The notes under the pieces were generated by a model. It saw only the letters and a list, made by a program, of their open reading frames with translations, was not told the origin of the DNA and did no database searches. A program made the translations under genes and the position numbers. 64,000 nt of DNA, from positions 124,001 to 188,000 of the IMG/VR virus record IMGVR_UViG_3300021520_000002; one strand, written 5' to 3'. The stretch is from a virus. Shown here in pieces: positions 56,901 to 64,000 of the stretch. The stretch's first letter is position 1; each line of letters starts with the position of its first letter.

Positions 56901-58556
56901 TATTTTTGGATATCTAATTCTAATATATTCACAAATTTCTTCAATATCACTTGGATTAAATTTAATATTAGCTAATCCAATACGAACAATAGCATAATTT
57001 GAAATCATACGAACTTCATTCTTATCAGTTTTAGTAACTGGTCTAAGAAATTGTTGTGTACTCATAATATAATGATTACCATGAAGCTTAAAATATTTAT
57101 CACTTACTGGTGATGGAACTTTTAATTGAACTATATAAGGTTCTTTTTTTCCACCATTCACATTTTGTAAAGTGGCTTTATAATTAATAAATCTATCTTT
57201 ATTATCATCTTCAACAGTCCAATCAAGTTTTTTAAGTTTAACTGGATGCTCTGAACCGATATTTTCAAGAGAACCAAATAATTTTTTAACATTTTCATGA
57301 ATAGCATTTTCAAATTCGAATTTTTGCCGATGTTGACCAGTGGTAAACTTCAAATCAATAATTTTACTTGGTTCCATAGAAATATCTGGTGGATCATAAA
57401 TATCTAATGGAACTCGGTAAGTGTCAATTTGTTTTAATTTGTTAATTAAACGAGCTGGATTATCTAAATGTTCTTCTTTAACTTGATCATGTCCATATAC
57501 TGTATAGTTTATAGCTTTAATAACCACACTTTCAGCTTCTTCTCTTGTTGGTTTTTTATCAGATGTAGCTATATAAGCATCAAGAGCAGTTTTTACATTT
57601 GCTATAATATCTGGATCATCAATCTTATATGTTTTTAATATTTTTCGAAGTTCATTATGATTTAATTCCATTTTAACACTTTCATCATCAAGATCTGAAG
57701 TAGCTATAACTTTTGTTTTCTGTAAATCTTTTACAATATTAGAAATTACAGATTCAGTTTTTCGTTCAGTAGCTGGTTTTTCAACTTCTTCAGTTTCTTC
57801 ATCTGATATTGGGGATGTTTCAGAAGCTTCTTCAGTTGCTGATTGAATTTCAACAAATTTTTCCATTTTGTTTATATTCATAAGTATTAATTTTGTTTCA
57901 TCTTTTTCTCTACGAATTATTGGCATTAATACTTCTTGACAATCTGACATCATTGTAAAATTATCAAAGAATTTCATATCTTTAAAATCATCAGTTTTTA
58001 TAAGAGTTCTTATATTTTGAAATAGATTAAAAAGATTACCATTTTGATTTTTAATAAGAAATAAAAAATCAACATCATATGTAGGATCATAAGATTTTAT
58101 TTTCTCATACATAGTTTGAAATTCTTTTAACAATATTTTAAGAGCAACTCTTTCAGTAGTTCTATCTAATAGATATGCTAAAGCTTCTGTCCACATAGAA
58201 GCATCATAAAAGAAAAATTTAATAGGTTTTTTATTCTTATCTTCAGTTTCATCTTTTTCTTCAATTAAGTTGCCTAAAACTTTTATTTTTTTACCTATTT
58301 TCTTTTCATCAAGAGTTAATAATCTTTTTTTAACTTCAAGATAATGGGCTTTGCCGTTAAACTTTTTATTGCCGATACTAAATATTTTATTGGGACACAC
58401 AATACCAGCACAATTTGACATAAGTAAATTAGTGTGATATATTTCATTCCAGATTTGTAAATTAGTATCTGGAAAAGTTATAAAAATAACTCTTTTATTA
58501 ACATATAGTTTTTGATTTTTAATAATTGAGCTTAAATGCACATTATCATAATTCAT
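53910..58556 (-). CDS. DNA-directed RNA polymerase beta subunit
   Basis: 1548 residues in one chain, larger than E. coli RpoB (1342). RRSFKKEHRNIHPSQYGIMG (about 874-893) is the rifampicin-region motif, MGYNHEDSYVVS (about 1080) the GYN.ED block, NRFGSKGVISMLL (about 1272) the GRHGNKG block, and GGQSIARLDMYSFL near 1471 the C-terminal block that joins beta-prime. The N-terminal ~370 residues are an extra, charged region with no match. In phages of the phiKZ type beta is split; here it is not. It should form a polymerase with beta-prime pieces, one at 59080 and one outside. Confidence 0.95.
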   Translation of the reverse strand: MNYDNVHLSSIIKNQKLYVNKRVIFITFPDTNLQIWNEIYHTNLLMSNCAGIVCPNKIFSIGNKKFNGKAHYLEVKKRLLTLDEKKIGKKIKVLGNLIEEKDETEDKNKKPIKFFFYDASMWTEALAYLLDRTTERVALKILLKEFQTMYEKIKSYDPTYDVDFLFLIKNQNGNLFNLFQNIRTLIKTDDFKDMKFFDNFTMMSDCQEVLMPIIRREKDETKLILMNINKMEKFVEIQSATEEASETSPISDEETEEVEKPATERKTESVISNIVKDLQKTKVIATSDLDDESVKMELNHNELRKILKTYKIDDPDIIANVKTALDAYIATSDKKPTREEAESVVIKAINYTVYGHDQVKEEHLDNPARLINKLKQIDTYRVPLDIYDPPDISMEPSKIIDLKFTTGQHRQKFEFENAIHENVKKLFGSLENIGSEHPVKLKKLDWTVEDDNKDRFINYKATLQNVNGGKKEPYIVQLKVPSPVSDKYFKLHGNHYIMSTQQFLRPVTKTDKNEVRMISNYAIVRIGLANIKFNPSDIEEICEYIRIRYPKIIEEKTDQYCKFTDSTAIFFAGDTIYVSPSKTITIDDDTGKLINKATNETLDVGRYEFLFQVALDEIARANPEDTLSKTKRAVPYIFIYIGAIKMPIILYMWSQKGLLAALNDYGIDYELVDEINNEFVCIPTKDNKFLLIKPDTLKERLFVNGLVNIKFKSPILDLTDPQAIFAYIAETYGSRAINLLTLLTENFVDPVTKELLQFEDLPTNLVSLSSTTAVDRLLNQKIDSLSDLKLYRSRLSEVILNQVFRQLKMAHNYYRNKVESGDETASVYLDPEYVITNLLTEAGVLQNTEPVAPVSEIMQSSRVIKSGKGGVPSRRSFKKEHRNIHPSQYGIMGANSTPEYVDVGLVTHHTMTPVITNQYGSYGFKDIAGLSGWQTVALDESLTPFQNQIDSDRMVLARTHANQATPVSNSEAPLVGTGAEFIVPQLASSRFVQKAKKDGSVTEVDHNKTMTVKYKDGTSETFDIIPRLSRTKRGAYISLEMTALPVGSKFKTNQIIAYTKNFDKNGTYCAGANVFIAIMNYMGYNHEDSYVVSKTLADNTKTDVVIEKEMIIEPNTKILRLEKEKGRITENGDILVEFSYDNSLEDYLDATEVSDDDDEILDLFAAGEKSIKMKSPGGEIVDIKLYINSKNLVDKSLLAFHNKLVDETKALIIKLQQSIKDPKMKNQALDNLDMSFVDIGGHKYKGNPFNGAKIVYYIKQQKSLQEGDKIANRFGSKGVISMLLDPAPKGEITPKIDVFLSPLGIFSRKNLVLLKELYIGKLMYFGQIKLKEMSADTKVTNDKLVKFINDLYSILGPKKIADNVKTMLNQYTGTKLRTDIKNDNFKLIYLVEPFEDVSFETIKSAAEFLHIPLEEKVYIPELDQWTDTAVPVGVSHFLFLEHYVDVYANVRGTGKFVGLTRQPTRRASQGGGQSIARLDMYSFLTHDAKSILSELLGPRSDEHRAKRTLYNDIVETGELSSIEEISRTGGTKNIFNLYMTGLGLEITN

Positions 58557-58558
58557 AA

Positions 58559-59068
58559 TTATATCTCTCCTTTGTAATTAATACCTTCAAATAAACTTTT
58601 AAAATCTAATTCTAATAAAGAATTTAAATTGTAAACATATGCCCACTCAACAAATCCATTCTTCATATTTATTGGTATACATACATTAAACATAATTTTG
58701 TCATATAAAAGTACATCAGTGATTAATAACGCTGATCTGCTTTTAAATTGACAAATTAAAAATAAAATATTTTGGTCTGTTTCACGACATTCAGATCTTG
58801 CTTTTCTATACCAATCAGCAACTTTTTCATAATTCCAAAAGGTTGGAATATTTTTTGGATAACCATTTTTAACTTCAACCATAAATCCAAATCTTGTCCA
58901 ACCAAAAGTATGTAGTTGTTTTATCGGCATAATATCACCAACATATACAGTTTTATCTGCACCTGAAGTGTGATGTCTTTTAAGCACATCTGGATCATTA
59001 AACATCCACATAGATAATTGTTTTGCTTGTTTTCTTTCTTCTCTATTACCTTGTTCTTTAGAATTCAT
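58559..59068 (-). CDS. PD-(D/E)XK nuclease-like protein, 169 aa
   Basis: SGADKTVYVGD followed by RFGFMVEVKNG gives the D...E-x-K core of PD-(D/E)XK nucleases. FWNYEKVADWYRKARSEC suggests a small helical insert. Located between the two RNA polymerase genes. May be a DNA-repair or recombination nuclease. The call is a fold-level inference. Confidence 0.6.
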   Translation of the reverse strand: MNSKEQGNREERKQAKQLSMWMFNDPDVLKRHHTSGADKTVYVGDIMPIKQLHTFGWTRFGFMVEVKNGYPKNIPTFWNYEKVADWYRKARSECRETDQNILFLICQFKSRSALLITDVLLYDKIMFNVCIPINMKNGFVEWAYVYNLNSLLELDFKSLFEGINYKGEI

Positions 59069-59079
59069 TTTAATTTCCT

Positions 59080-60858
59080 TTAAATATCATAATAACTTTC
59101 TATAACGATCTTTTCAATAGGATCTAATTTAGCATCTTTACCTTCCATTAATCCAACCTTTATAGCTCTATTAATGTTTTCAAAAGCTAATGCATTTAAC
59201 CAACTTGTAGCAAAGGGTAATTTTTTCTGACCCATAATTTCAACATGTTTGTATCCAGATAATCTTGCTGGTTTTGTTGTATCATCAGCATCTCGAAACA
59301 TATTACTTACAATTAATTCAATATGACAAAGATCAATTCCTGGTAATTTATCATGCATAGTCATTACAAGTGTTTCTGGATTTGTAATATATTTTGCTCC
59401 ACCTTCAAATAATCTCATCATAACTCTTTCATTAAAGTTATCTGAATAATAATCCTGTTTCATAATAACTTCACCAGGTTCATAATTCATAGTTATAATA
59501 TGACCTTCAGATTGGTAATCTGTTGGTTTAATAAGATCAACAACAATTCCTATTGGGAGGGTAACAAAACTGAGATGAGGTATCTCTCCTATCTGAACTG
59601 TTAAAATTCCTGGAATTTGAAATTTATCTCCAGAATCAATCAAACTAATATCATCATATTCATCTTGATCTATAGAAATAGTACATGATACTTTAGCGAT
59701 TATTTCATTTTTTCTAATATCAAAATAAGGTTTAAGATCGGCAAGATCTACACCAGATTTTTTTATGAGGGCTGGAAAATCAACTTCTACAGTTGACATT
59801 GATGATGGTTTGTGTCTCATTTTCATCATAGCATTGATACCAACAACATTAACAGCGCCACCAGCTAAAATACCAACATTTTTAGTATTTAATTTTTTAT
59901 GAAGATCACCATAACAAATTTCGCATATACCTTCTTCTGATTTACAATATAAAGGAGATCTTAATTTGATTGTTTTGCCGATAACTTCATCAAGACTATC
60001 AATCTTTTTAAGTTTTACATCTTCATCAATATAATATCTTTGTTGTATTAATTTAGCAATATCATCATTTACACTTATTGAAAAATATTTTTTTGAACCA
60101 CAATTCTTTTCTCCAATTTGTGTGCTGGCATTCGCCATTGTGGTTTTGGTTGTTAAATAACCAGGATGTGCAGTTAAAGAGGACCTGGAATAGAAATTAC
60201 TTCTAGCTTCTGAAGCGGCATTATAATAATCTACTTTTCCATATCCATCATTTAATGATTTTGTAATTGGACCAAGAAGTTTACCTTCAATATCAATAAC
60301 ATATCCTCTAGCTACTAATAATAACATCCAATCACCAACTGGATTTCCCTTAGGACTAAAATCAAGAATATTATTGATTCTATAACCAGTTTCTTTTAAG
60401 ATAGCCAATAATTCAACATTAAGTTTTTCAGCTTCTTTTTTAAATTCCATAGGATTTAATTTATCGGCAACTTTTAAAAATTCATTTTTCTTTTTCAACC
60501 AATCTGCTGGAGGAATAAAATCTTCAATATTAAATGAATTTGGTGAAACTGAAGCTAACTTAAAAGCTTCAGATTGGAGCTTGGTAAGATATTCTGCCGA
60601 TACATCAACACCATATTTTTTATACATATCAATAACAAGTTGTTGAAGTTTCTTTTTAGTCATTGTTTCACTAATAAGTGGATAATCTTCAGGTAATATA
60701 ATATTTATCCAAATTCTACCTAAAGATGTTAAAACAGATCTACCATTTGTTTTGAATGGATGGGTATAAGCAAACTTATCACTTAGCTTACTTCCTTCTT
60801 TGATCAGATTATATACATCACTAGGAGTTGCAATCATAGGTTCTGATATTTTAGACAT
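59080..60858 (-). CDS. RNA polymerase beta-prime subunit, C-terminal half
   Basis: 592 residues. It starts near TSLGRIWINIILP, aligning with the TTVGR.LLW..VP region after the catalytic loop of E. coli beta-prime. The bridge-helix text SRSSLTAHPGYLTTKT (about 224-239), zinc motif CKSEEGICEICYG and VVGINAMMKMRH (cognate of GEPGTQLTMRTFH) follow. The catalytic NADFDGD motif is absent, so a separate N-terminal beta-prime gene must lie elsewhere. Overlaps the small gene at 60851 by 8 bases. Confidence 0.92.
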   Translation of the reverse strand: MSKISEPMIATPSDVYNLIKEGSKLSDKFAYTHPFKTNGRSVLTSLGRIWINIILPEDYPLISETMTKKKLQQLVIDMYKKYGVDVSAEYLTKLQSEAFKLASVSPNSFNIEDFIPPADWLKKKNEFLKVADKLNPMEFKKEAEKLNVELLAILKETGYRINNILDFSPKGNPVGDWMLLLVARGYVIDIEGKLLGPITKSLNDGYGKVDYYNAASEARSNFYSRSSLTAHPGYLTTKTTMANASTQIGEKNCGSKKYFSISVNDDIAKLIQQRYYIDEDVKLKKIDSLDEVIGKTIKLRSPLYCKSEEGICEICYGDLHKKLNTKNVGILAGGAVNVVGINAMMKMRHKPSSMSTVEVDFPALIKKSGVDLADLKPYFDIRKNEIIAKVSCTISIDQDEYDDISLIDSGDKFQIPGILTVQIGEIPHLSFVTLPIGIVVDLIKPTDYQSEGHIITMNYEPGEVIMKQDYYSDNFNERVMMRLFEGGAKYITNPETLVMTMHDKLPGIDLCHIELIVSNMFRDADDTTKPARLSGYKHVEIMGQKKLPFATSWLNALAFENINRAIKVGLMEGKDAKLDPIEKIVIESYYDI

Positions 60859-61009
60859 TTGAATTCACCCCTTTATCAAATTTTTTTACTTTTGTAAATT
60901 TTCTTTTTATTTTATCCATATGTTTGAATTTAAATGCTCCTTTTGGAAATTTAGTTTTATACATTTTCATAAGACCAAAACTTTCAAACAATCTAGTAAT
61001 TGAAATCAT
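60851..61009 (-). CDS. Small basic protein, 52 aa
   Basis: MISITRLFESFGLMKMYKTK, then KFKHMDKIKRKFTKVKKFDKG. It overlaps the beta-prime start; AAGGGGTG inside its end is the beta-prime RBS. Very basic; may be a nucleic-acid-binding peptide. Moderate support. Confidence 0.5.
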   Translation of the reverse strand: MISITRLFESFGLMKMYKTKFPKGAFKFKHMDKIKRKFTKVKKFDKGVNSNV

Positions 61010-61026
61010 AGTTAGTTACCTCTTAA

Positions 61027-61239
61027 TTATAAATTTCTTAAAATTTCTGAAAATGATACATCTTTAAAAATAAATTTGTTAATATAGATATTTTCTACAT
61101 CAACATCATTAGATGATATTACTCGAACTGGAATAGTATCTTGATAAGATTCTAATTTTTCACATTTTTTTGAACATATCATTTTATCCTCTTTAATTTT
61201 GTCACAAATTGCACATGGTGACCTAGTCATTGATCCCAT
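61027..61239 (-). CDS. Cys-rich small protein, 70 aa
   Basis: SPCAICDKI and MICSKKCEKL give two Cys pairs. RBS GGGGGAAA; no promoter motif in front, so it may depend on read-through past the hairpin at 61260. Unknown. Confidence 0.6.
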   Translation of the reverse strand: MGSMTRSPCAICDKIKEDKMICSKKCEKLESYQDTIPVRVISSNDVDVENIYINKFIFKDVSFSEILRNL

Positions 61240-61259
61240 TTCCCCCTTAGTTAGATAAT

Positions 61260-61293
61260 AAGTTGAGACTAGATATTACTCTAGTCTCAACTT
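61260..61293 (-). terminator. Intrinsic terminator after ribonucleotide reductase
   Basis: AAGTTGAGACTAGA and TCTAGTCTCAACTT form a perfect 14-bp stem with a 6-base loop, 11 bases after the reductase stop. Confidence 0.8.
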
Positions 61294-61304
61294 CGACATA
61301 ATGT

Positions 61305-64000
61305 TTAACCGCAACTTCCCTCATTCCAAGCACAACTTACACATGTCCAACAGCTACCAAGAAGTCTCATAAAACTTCCACATTCAGGACAGGTTGGAGC
61401 TGAATCGTTCATTTCCATAGCTACTTTACTAACTATTTCTTTTGTTATTTTTTCTATTCCATTTTCTGTTACTTGTTTAGGAACAAGTCCCAGTTCTTGC
61501 CGATCTTCTTCTGATAGATAATGCATTCCAAGATATTTAAATATATAATCAACTATACTGGTACAAGATCTGATATCTGCATTACTTGTAAAACCAGCTG
61601 GATCAAAACGAAGAAACATCATCTTTTTTACAAAATCTTTTAATGGAATACCATATTGTAAAGAGATACTTACAATAGTTGCAAGTGCATCAGCAAATCC
61701 TGAAAGTGTACTTCCTTCCTTAGTTAAATCAATAAATATTTCACCAAGTGAACCATCTTCATAAAATCCTGGAGCTAAATATCCTTCAACATTACCAACT
61801 CTAAATTTATGTCTATGAGCTGGTCTATCATCAGGAAGTTTTTTACGAATTGGTTTATGGTTTTTTAAAGTTTCATCAAGTTTAACTATTCGATTTGACC
61901 ATTCACCAGAATTTTGAGAAATCATTTCAACTTTCTTTTCTTCTTTCTTATCAGCAGAAAGAGGTTGAAATGCTTTGCTACCATCTCTATAAATTGTTAT
62001 TCCTTTGAGACCCATCTTCCAAGCTTTAATATAAAGACCATAAACATCTTTAACAGTTGCTGAATTGGGAAGATTAATTGTTTTACTCATTCCCATAGAT
62101 ATAAATGGTTGAATAGCGGCACACATCTTAACATGACCCATATAATCAATCATTCTTGTGCAACCTCTTGGATTCATAGAGGTATCAAATATTGCCATAT
62201 GTTCATCTTTAACAATTGTACTATTTTCTAAGCTTCCATCTTCTTCAATAGTTTCTAATATTAATTTTATTTTTTGTTCTGTATAACCTAAATTTTCTAA
62301 GGCTACTTCAACAATTGGATTCACAAATTTCAGAACTGCATTTTCAGAACCAGAAAGAGTTTTATATCTTATTAAGCTAAACTCCGGTTCCATTCCAGTT
62401 GTATATGCTTCCATTAAACTTGAAATTGTTCCAGTGGGAGCAAGAAGAGTTACAGTTGCATTTCTGAATGGAGCTTGATTATCAATTAAATTTTTAATAT
62501 TAAGCCAATGTTCATTCAATAATATTTCCATAGTTTTTATTATTGTTGATTTTTTTGCACCAGCAAATTGAACATCTAAATATTTAATATGTTTATTTAA
62601 AACATTATAAAATGGTTCTTTATTTTCTTCAAATTTATCAAATGGTCCAAATATAGTTGCTAATTTATTACTTGTTTGATAAGCAATAGCTGTTAATAAT
62701 CCTGTTAACATTCCAGTAAGAGTTCTAGCTTCATCACTATCATAAGGTAAACCAAGATACATTAATAATGCACCAAGATTTGTAAAACCAGCTCCTAGCG
62801 GACGAAATTCTCTTGTGTTTTTCTTAATTTCTTCTGTTGGATATGAAGATTTATTAATTAGAATATCTTGCGCAATTATCATAATTTCAACAACTTCTTT
62901 AAATGTAGGATAATCAAATTTAAAATTATTAGTATATTTGTCATATTTAAAGAATTTTAAAAGATTGATGCTTGCTAAGTTACAACTTGAGTTGTCTATG
63001 AATGCAAACTCTCCACATGGATTGGTACTGTTTATTTTGCCGCTATTTATACATGTGTGCCATTCATTAAAAGTATCACTAAATAAAATTCCTGGATCGC
63101 CATTTTTCCAAGCATGTTCTGCTATTTTTACTAATAAATCTCTAGCTTTATACTTAGTACAGTTTTCTCCAGTCTTTACAAATTTAGTATACCAATCTCC
63201 ATCTTCTTCTGCAGCTTTCATAAAAGCTTCACTTAATCTAACACTAATATTTGTATTCTGATAAAATGCTTCATCAGACATTTCATAACCTTCTCTAGGA
63301 ATAAATCCAGCATCTCTTAAAATTCTTAATTTTTCTTCTTCATGATCTTTAATTTCAATAAAGTCTTCTATATCTGGATGGTCAATATTCATACAAACCA
63401 TTTTTGCAGAACGTCTTAATGTACCAGCACTTTTTATAGTGCCTGCATCAACATCATGACATCGTAAAAAAGAACAAGGTCCAGAAGCATGACCACCCCT
63501 AGATACTGTTTCTTTTTTACTTCTTAATGGACTCATATTCATTCCAGTTCCACTTCCATGTTTAAATATTTCTGCTTCGACTCCAGCAACTTCAAAAATA
63601 GATTTCATATTATCATCAATTTTAAGAATAAAACATGCTGATGTTTGTGGTTCATCTGAAAGTCCAACATTAAAATATACAGGACTATTAAATGCAAAAT
63701 ATTGATGTATTTGATAGTATTTCAATTTGTAATTAAAATCAGGAAAATCTGTTTTGTCCTCTTCAAAATATCTTTGATCTCTTGCCCAATTCGTAATTGT
63801 ATCAGATACTCTATCAATCATTTGTTTAAGACTTGTTTCTTTTAATTTTGCATTATTACATAAATATCTACTTGCAACAATTGCAGCATGACCATCATCG
63901 AATCCTTCAGGAAAGTCAATATCTTCATTGAATGTAATTTTTCCTTCTTTATTCTTAATTTCGATATGCTTCTTTACAAATTTAATATTTTTATACGGAT
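61305..64000 (-). CDS. nrdJ: Adenosylcobalamin-dependent (class II) ribonucleotide reductase, 5' end outside
   Basis: The frame is open to the right edge (IDFPEGFDDGHAAIVASRYL precedes the first in-window ATG at 63821), so the true start lies beyond the window. FNVGL and GTGMNMSPLR, NPCGEFAFIDNSSCNL (active-site Cys), RPLGAGFTNLGALL and APTGTISSLM are class I/II reductase motifs; overall text matches the large NrdJ type. The C-terminus CPECGSFMRLLGSCWTCVSC carries redox or zinc Cys. It makes deoxynucleotides for phage DNA using B12. No class I beta subunit is visible. Confidence 0.92.
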   Translation of the reverse strand, partial: PYKNIKFVKKHIEIKNKEGKITFNEDIDFPEGFDDGHAAIVASRYLCNNAKLKETSLKQMIDRVSDTITNWARDQRYFEEDKTDFPDFNYKLKYYQIHQYFAFNSPVYFNVGLSDEPQTSACFILKIDDNMKSIFEVAGVEAEIFKHGSGTGMNMSPLRSKKETVSRGGHASGPCSFLRCHDVDAGTIKSAGTLRRSAKMVCMNIDHPDIEDFIEIKDHEEEKLRILRDAGFIPREGYEMSDEAFYQNTNISVRLSEAFMKAAEEDGDWYTKFVKTGENCTKYKARDLLVKIAEHAWKNGDPGILFSDTFNEWHTCINSGKINSTNPCGEFAFIDNSSCNLASINLLKFFKYDKYTNNFKFDYPTFKEVVEIMIIAQDILINKSSYPTEEIKKNTREFRPLGAGFTNLGALLMYLGLPYDSDEARTLTGMLTGLLTAIAYQTSNKLATIFGPFDKFEENKEPFYNVLNKHIKYLDVQFAGAKKSTIIKTMEILLNEHWLNIKNLIDNQAPFRNATVTLLAPTGTISSLMEAYTTGMEPEFSLIRYKTLSGSENAVLKFVNPIVEVALENLGYTEQKIKLILETIEEDGSLENSTIVKDEHMAIFDTSMNPRGCTRMIDYMGHVKMCAAIQPFISMGMSKTINLPNSATVKDVYGLYIKAWKMGLKGITIYRDGSKAFQPLSADKKEEKKVEMISQNSGEWSNRIVKLDETLKNHKPIRKKLPDDRPAHRHKFRVGNVEGYLAPGFYEDGSLGEIFIDLTKEGSTLSGFADALATIVSISLQYGIPLKDFVKKMMFLRFDPAGFTSNADIRSCTSIVDYIFKYLGMHYLSEEDRQELGLVPKQVTENGIEKITKEIVSKVAMEMNDSAPTCPECGSFMRLLGSCWTCVSCAWNEGSCG

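Noticed and set aside
62938-63261. Plus-strand frame of 107 codons within the reductase gene
   Set aside because: Antisense to conserved reductase sequence; shadow frame.

Overview
This window looks like part of the genome of a large, lytic, tailed (jumbo-type) bacteriophage. It is strongly AT-rich and every gene I accept lies on the minus strand, packed tightly with many 1-35 base overlaps. Cellular-style replication, transcription and nucleotide genes sit among dozens of small hypothetical genes. I see no terminase, capsid, tail or lysis gene, so this is an early/middle metabolic segment. A lipobox lipoprotein and a PspC-domain membrane protein suggest a Gram-negative host (inference).

Region by region, left to right (transcription runs right to left). 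1-8 kb: a radical-SAM fragment, an SF2 helicase with five tandem C-terminal repeats, many small genes and the C-terminal piece of a split family B DNA polymerase. 8-15 kb: a second SF2 helicase, two HNH-AP2 homing endonucleases, a protein phosphatase, a uracil-DNA-glycosylase-like protein and SSB. 15.7-19.7 kb: a ubiquitin-like conjugation operon (zinc-ribbon-UBL, two unknown proteins, E2-like, JAMM protease, E1/ThiF) related to the PRTRC gene set. 20-29 kb: a second SSB, a DUF488 protein, small overlapping genes, several tRNAs, a PD-(D/E)XK nuclease and the N-terminal piece of the polymerase. 28.8-29.0 kb: tandem promoters and small structured RNAs. 29-40 kb: RNase HI, a two-subunit type IIA topoisomerase, the clamp loader, small envelope proteins and a primase. 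40-46 kb: small genes, tRNA-Gln, a PspC protein, a large structured noncoding region, a free-standing RNA polymerase alpha-CTD-like protein and a DnaJ-type zinc protein. 46.9-49.7 kb: QueD, a VUT/YhhQ-type transporter and QueC, implying preQ0 (7-deazaguanine) metabolism. 50-53.7 kb: a candidate sliding clamp and neighbours. 53.9-61 kb: RNA polymerase beta, a nuclease-like gene and the C-terminal half of beta-prime. The right edge holds a B12-dependent ribonucleotide reductase running off the window.

Expression appears modular. Twenty copies of a motif read on the minus strand as TTTCATATAGAAATAATA sit just upstream of transcription units, and strong hairpins, often with GAAA tetraloops, close units. 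Five hairpins are inverted copies of the octamer ATCGGCAA; that octamer occurs about 45 times by eye and is read in all three codon phases, so it looks like a DNA- or RNA-level signal. The most striking finding is the ubiquitin-like conjugation operon. The free-standing alpha-CTD-like protein, the split polymerases and the octamer are the next most interesting.
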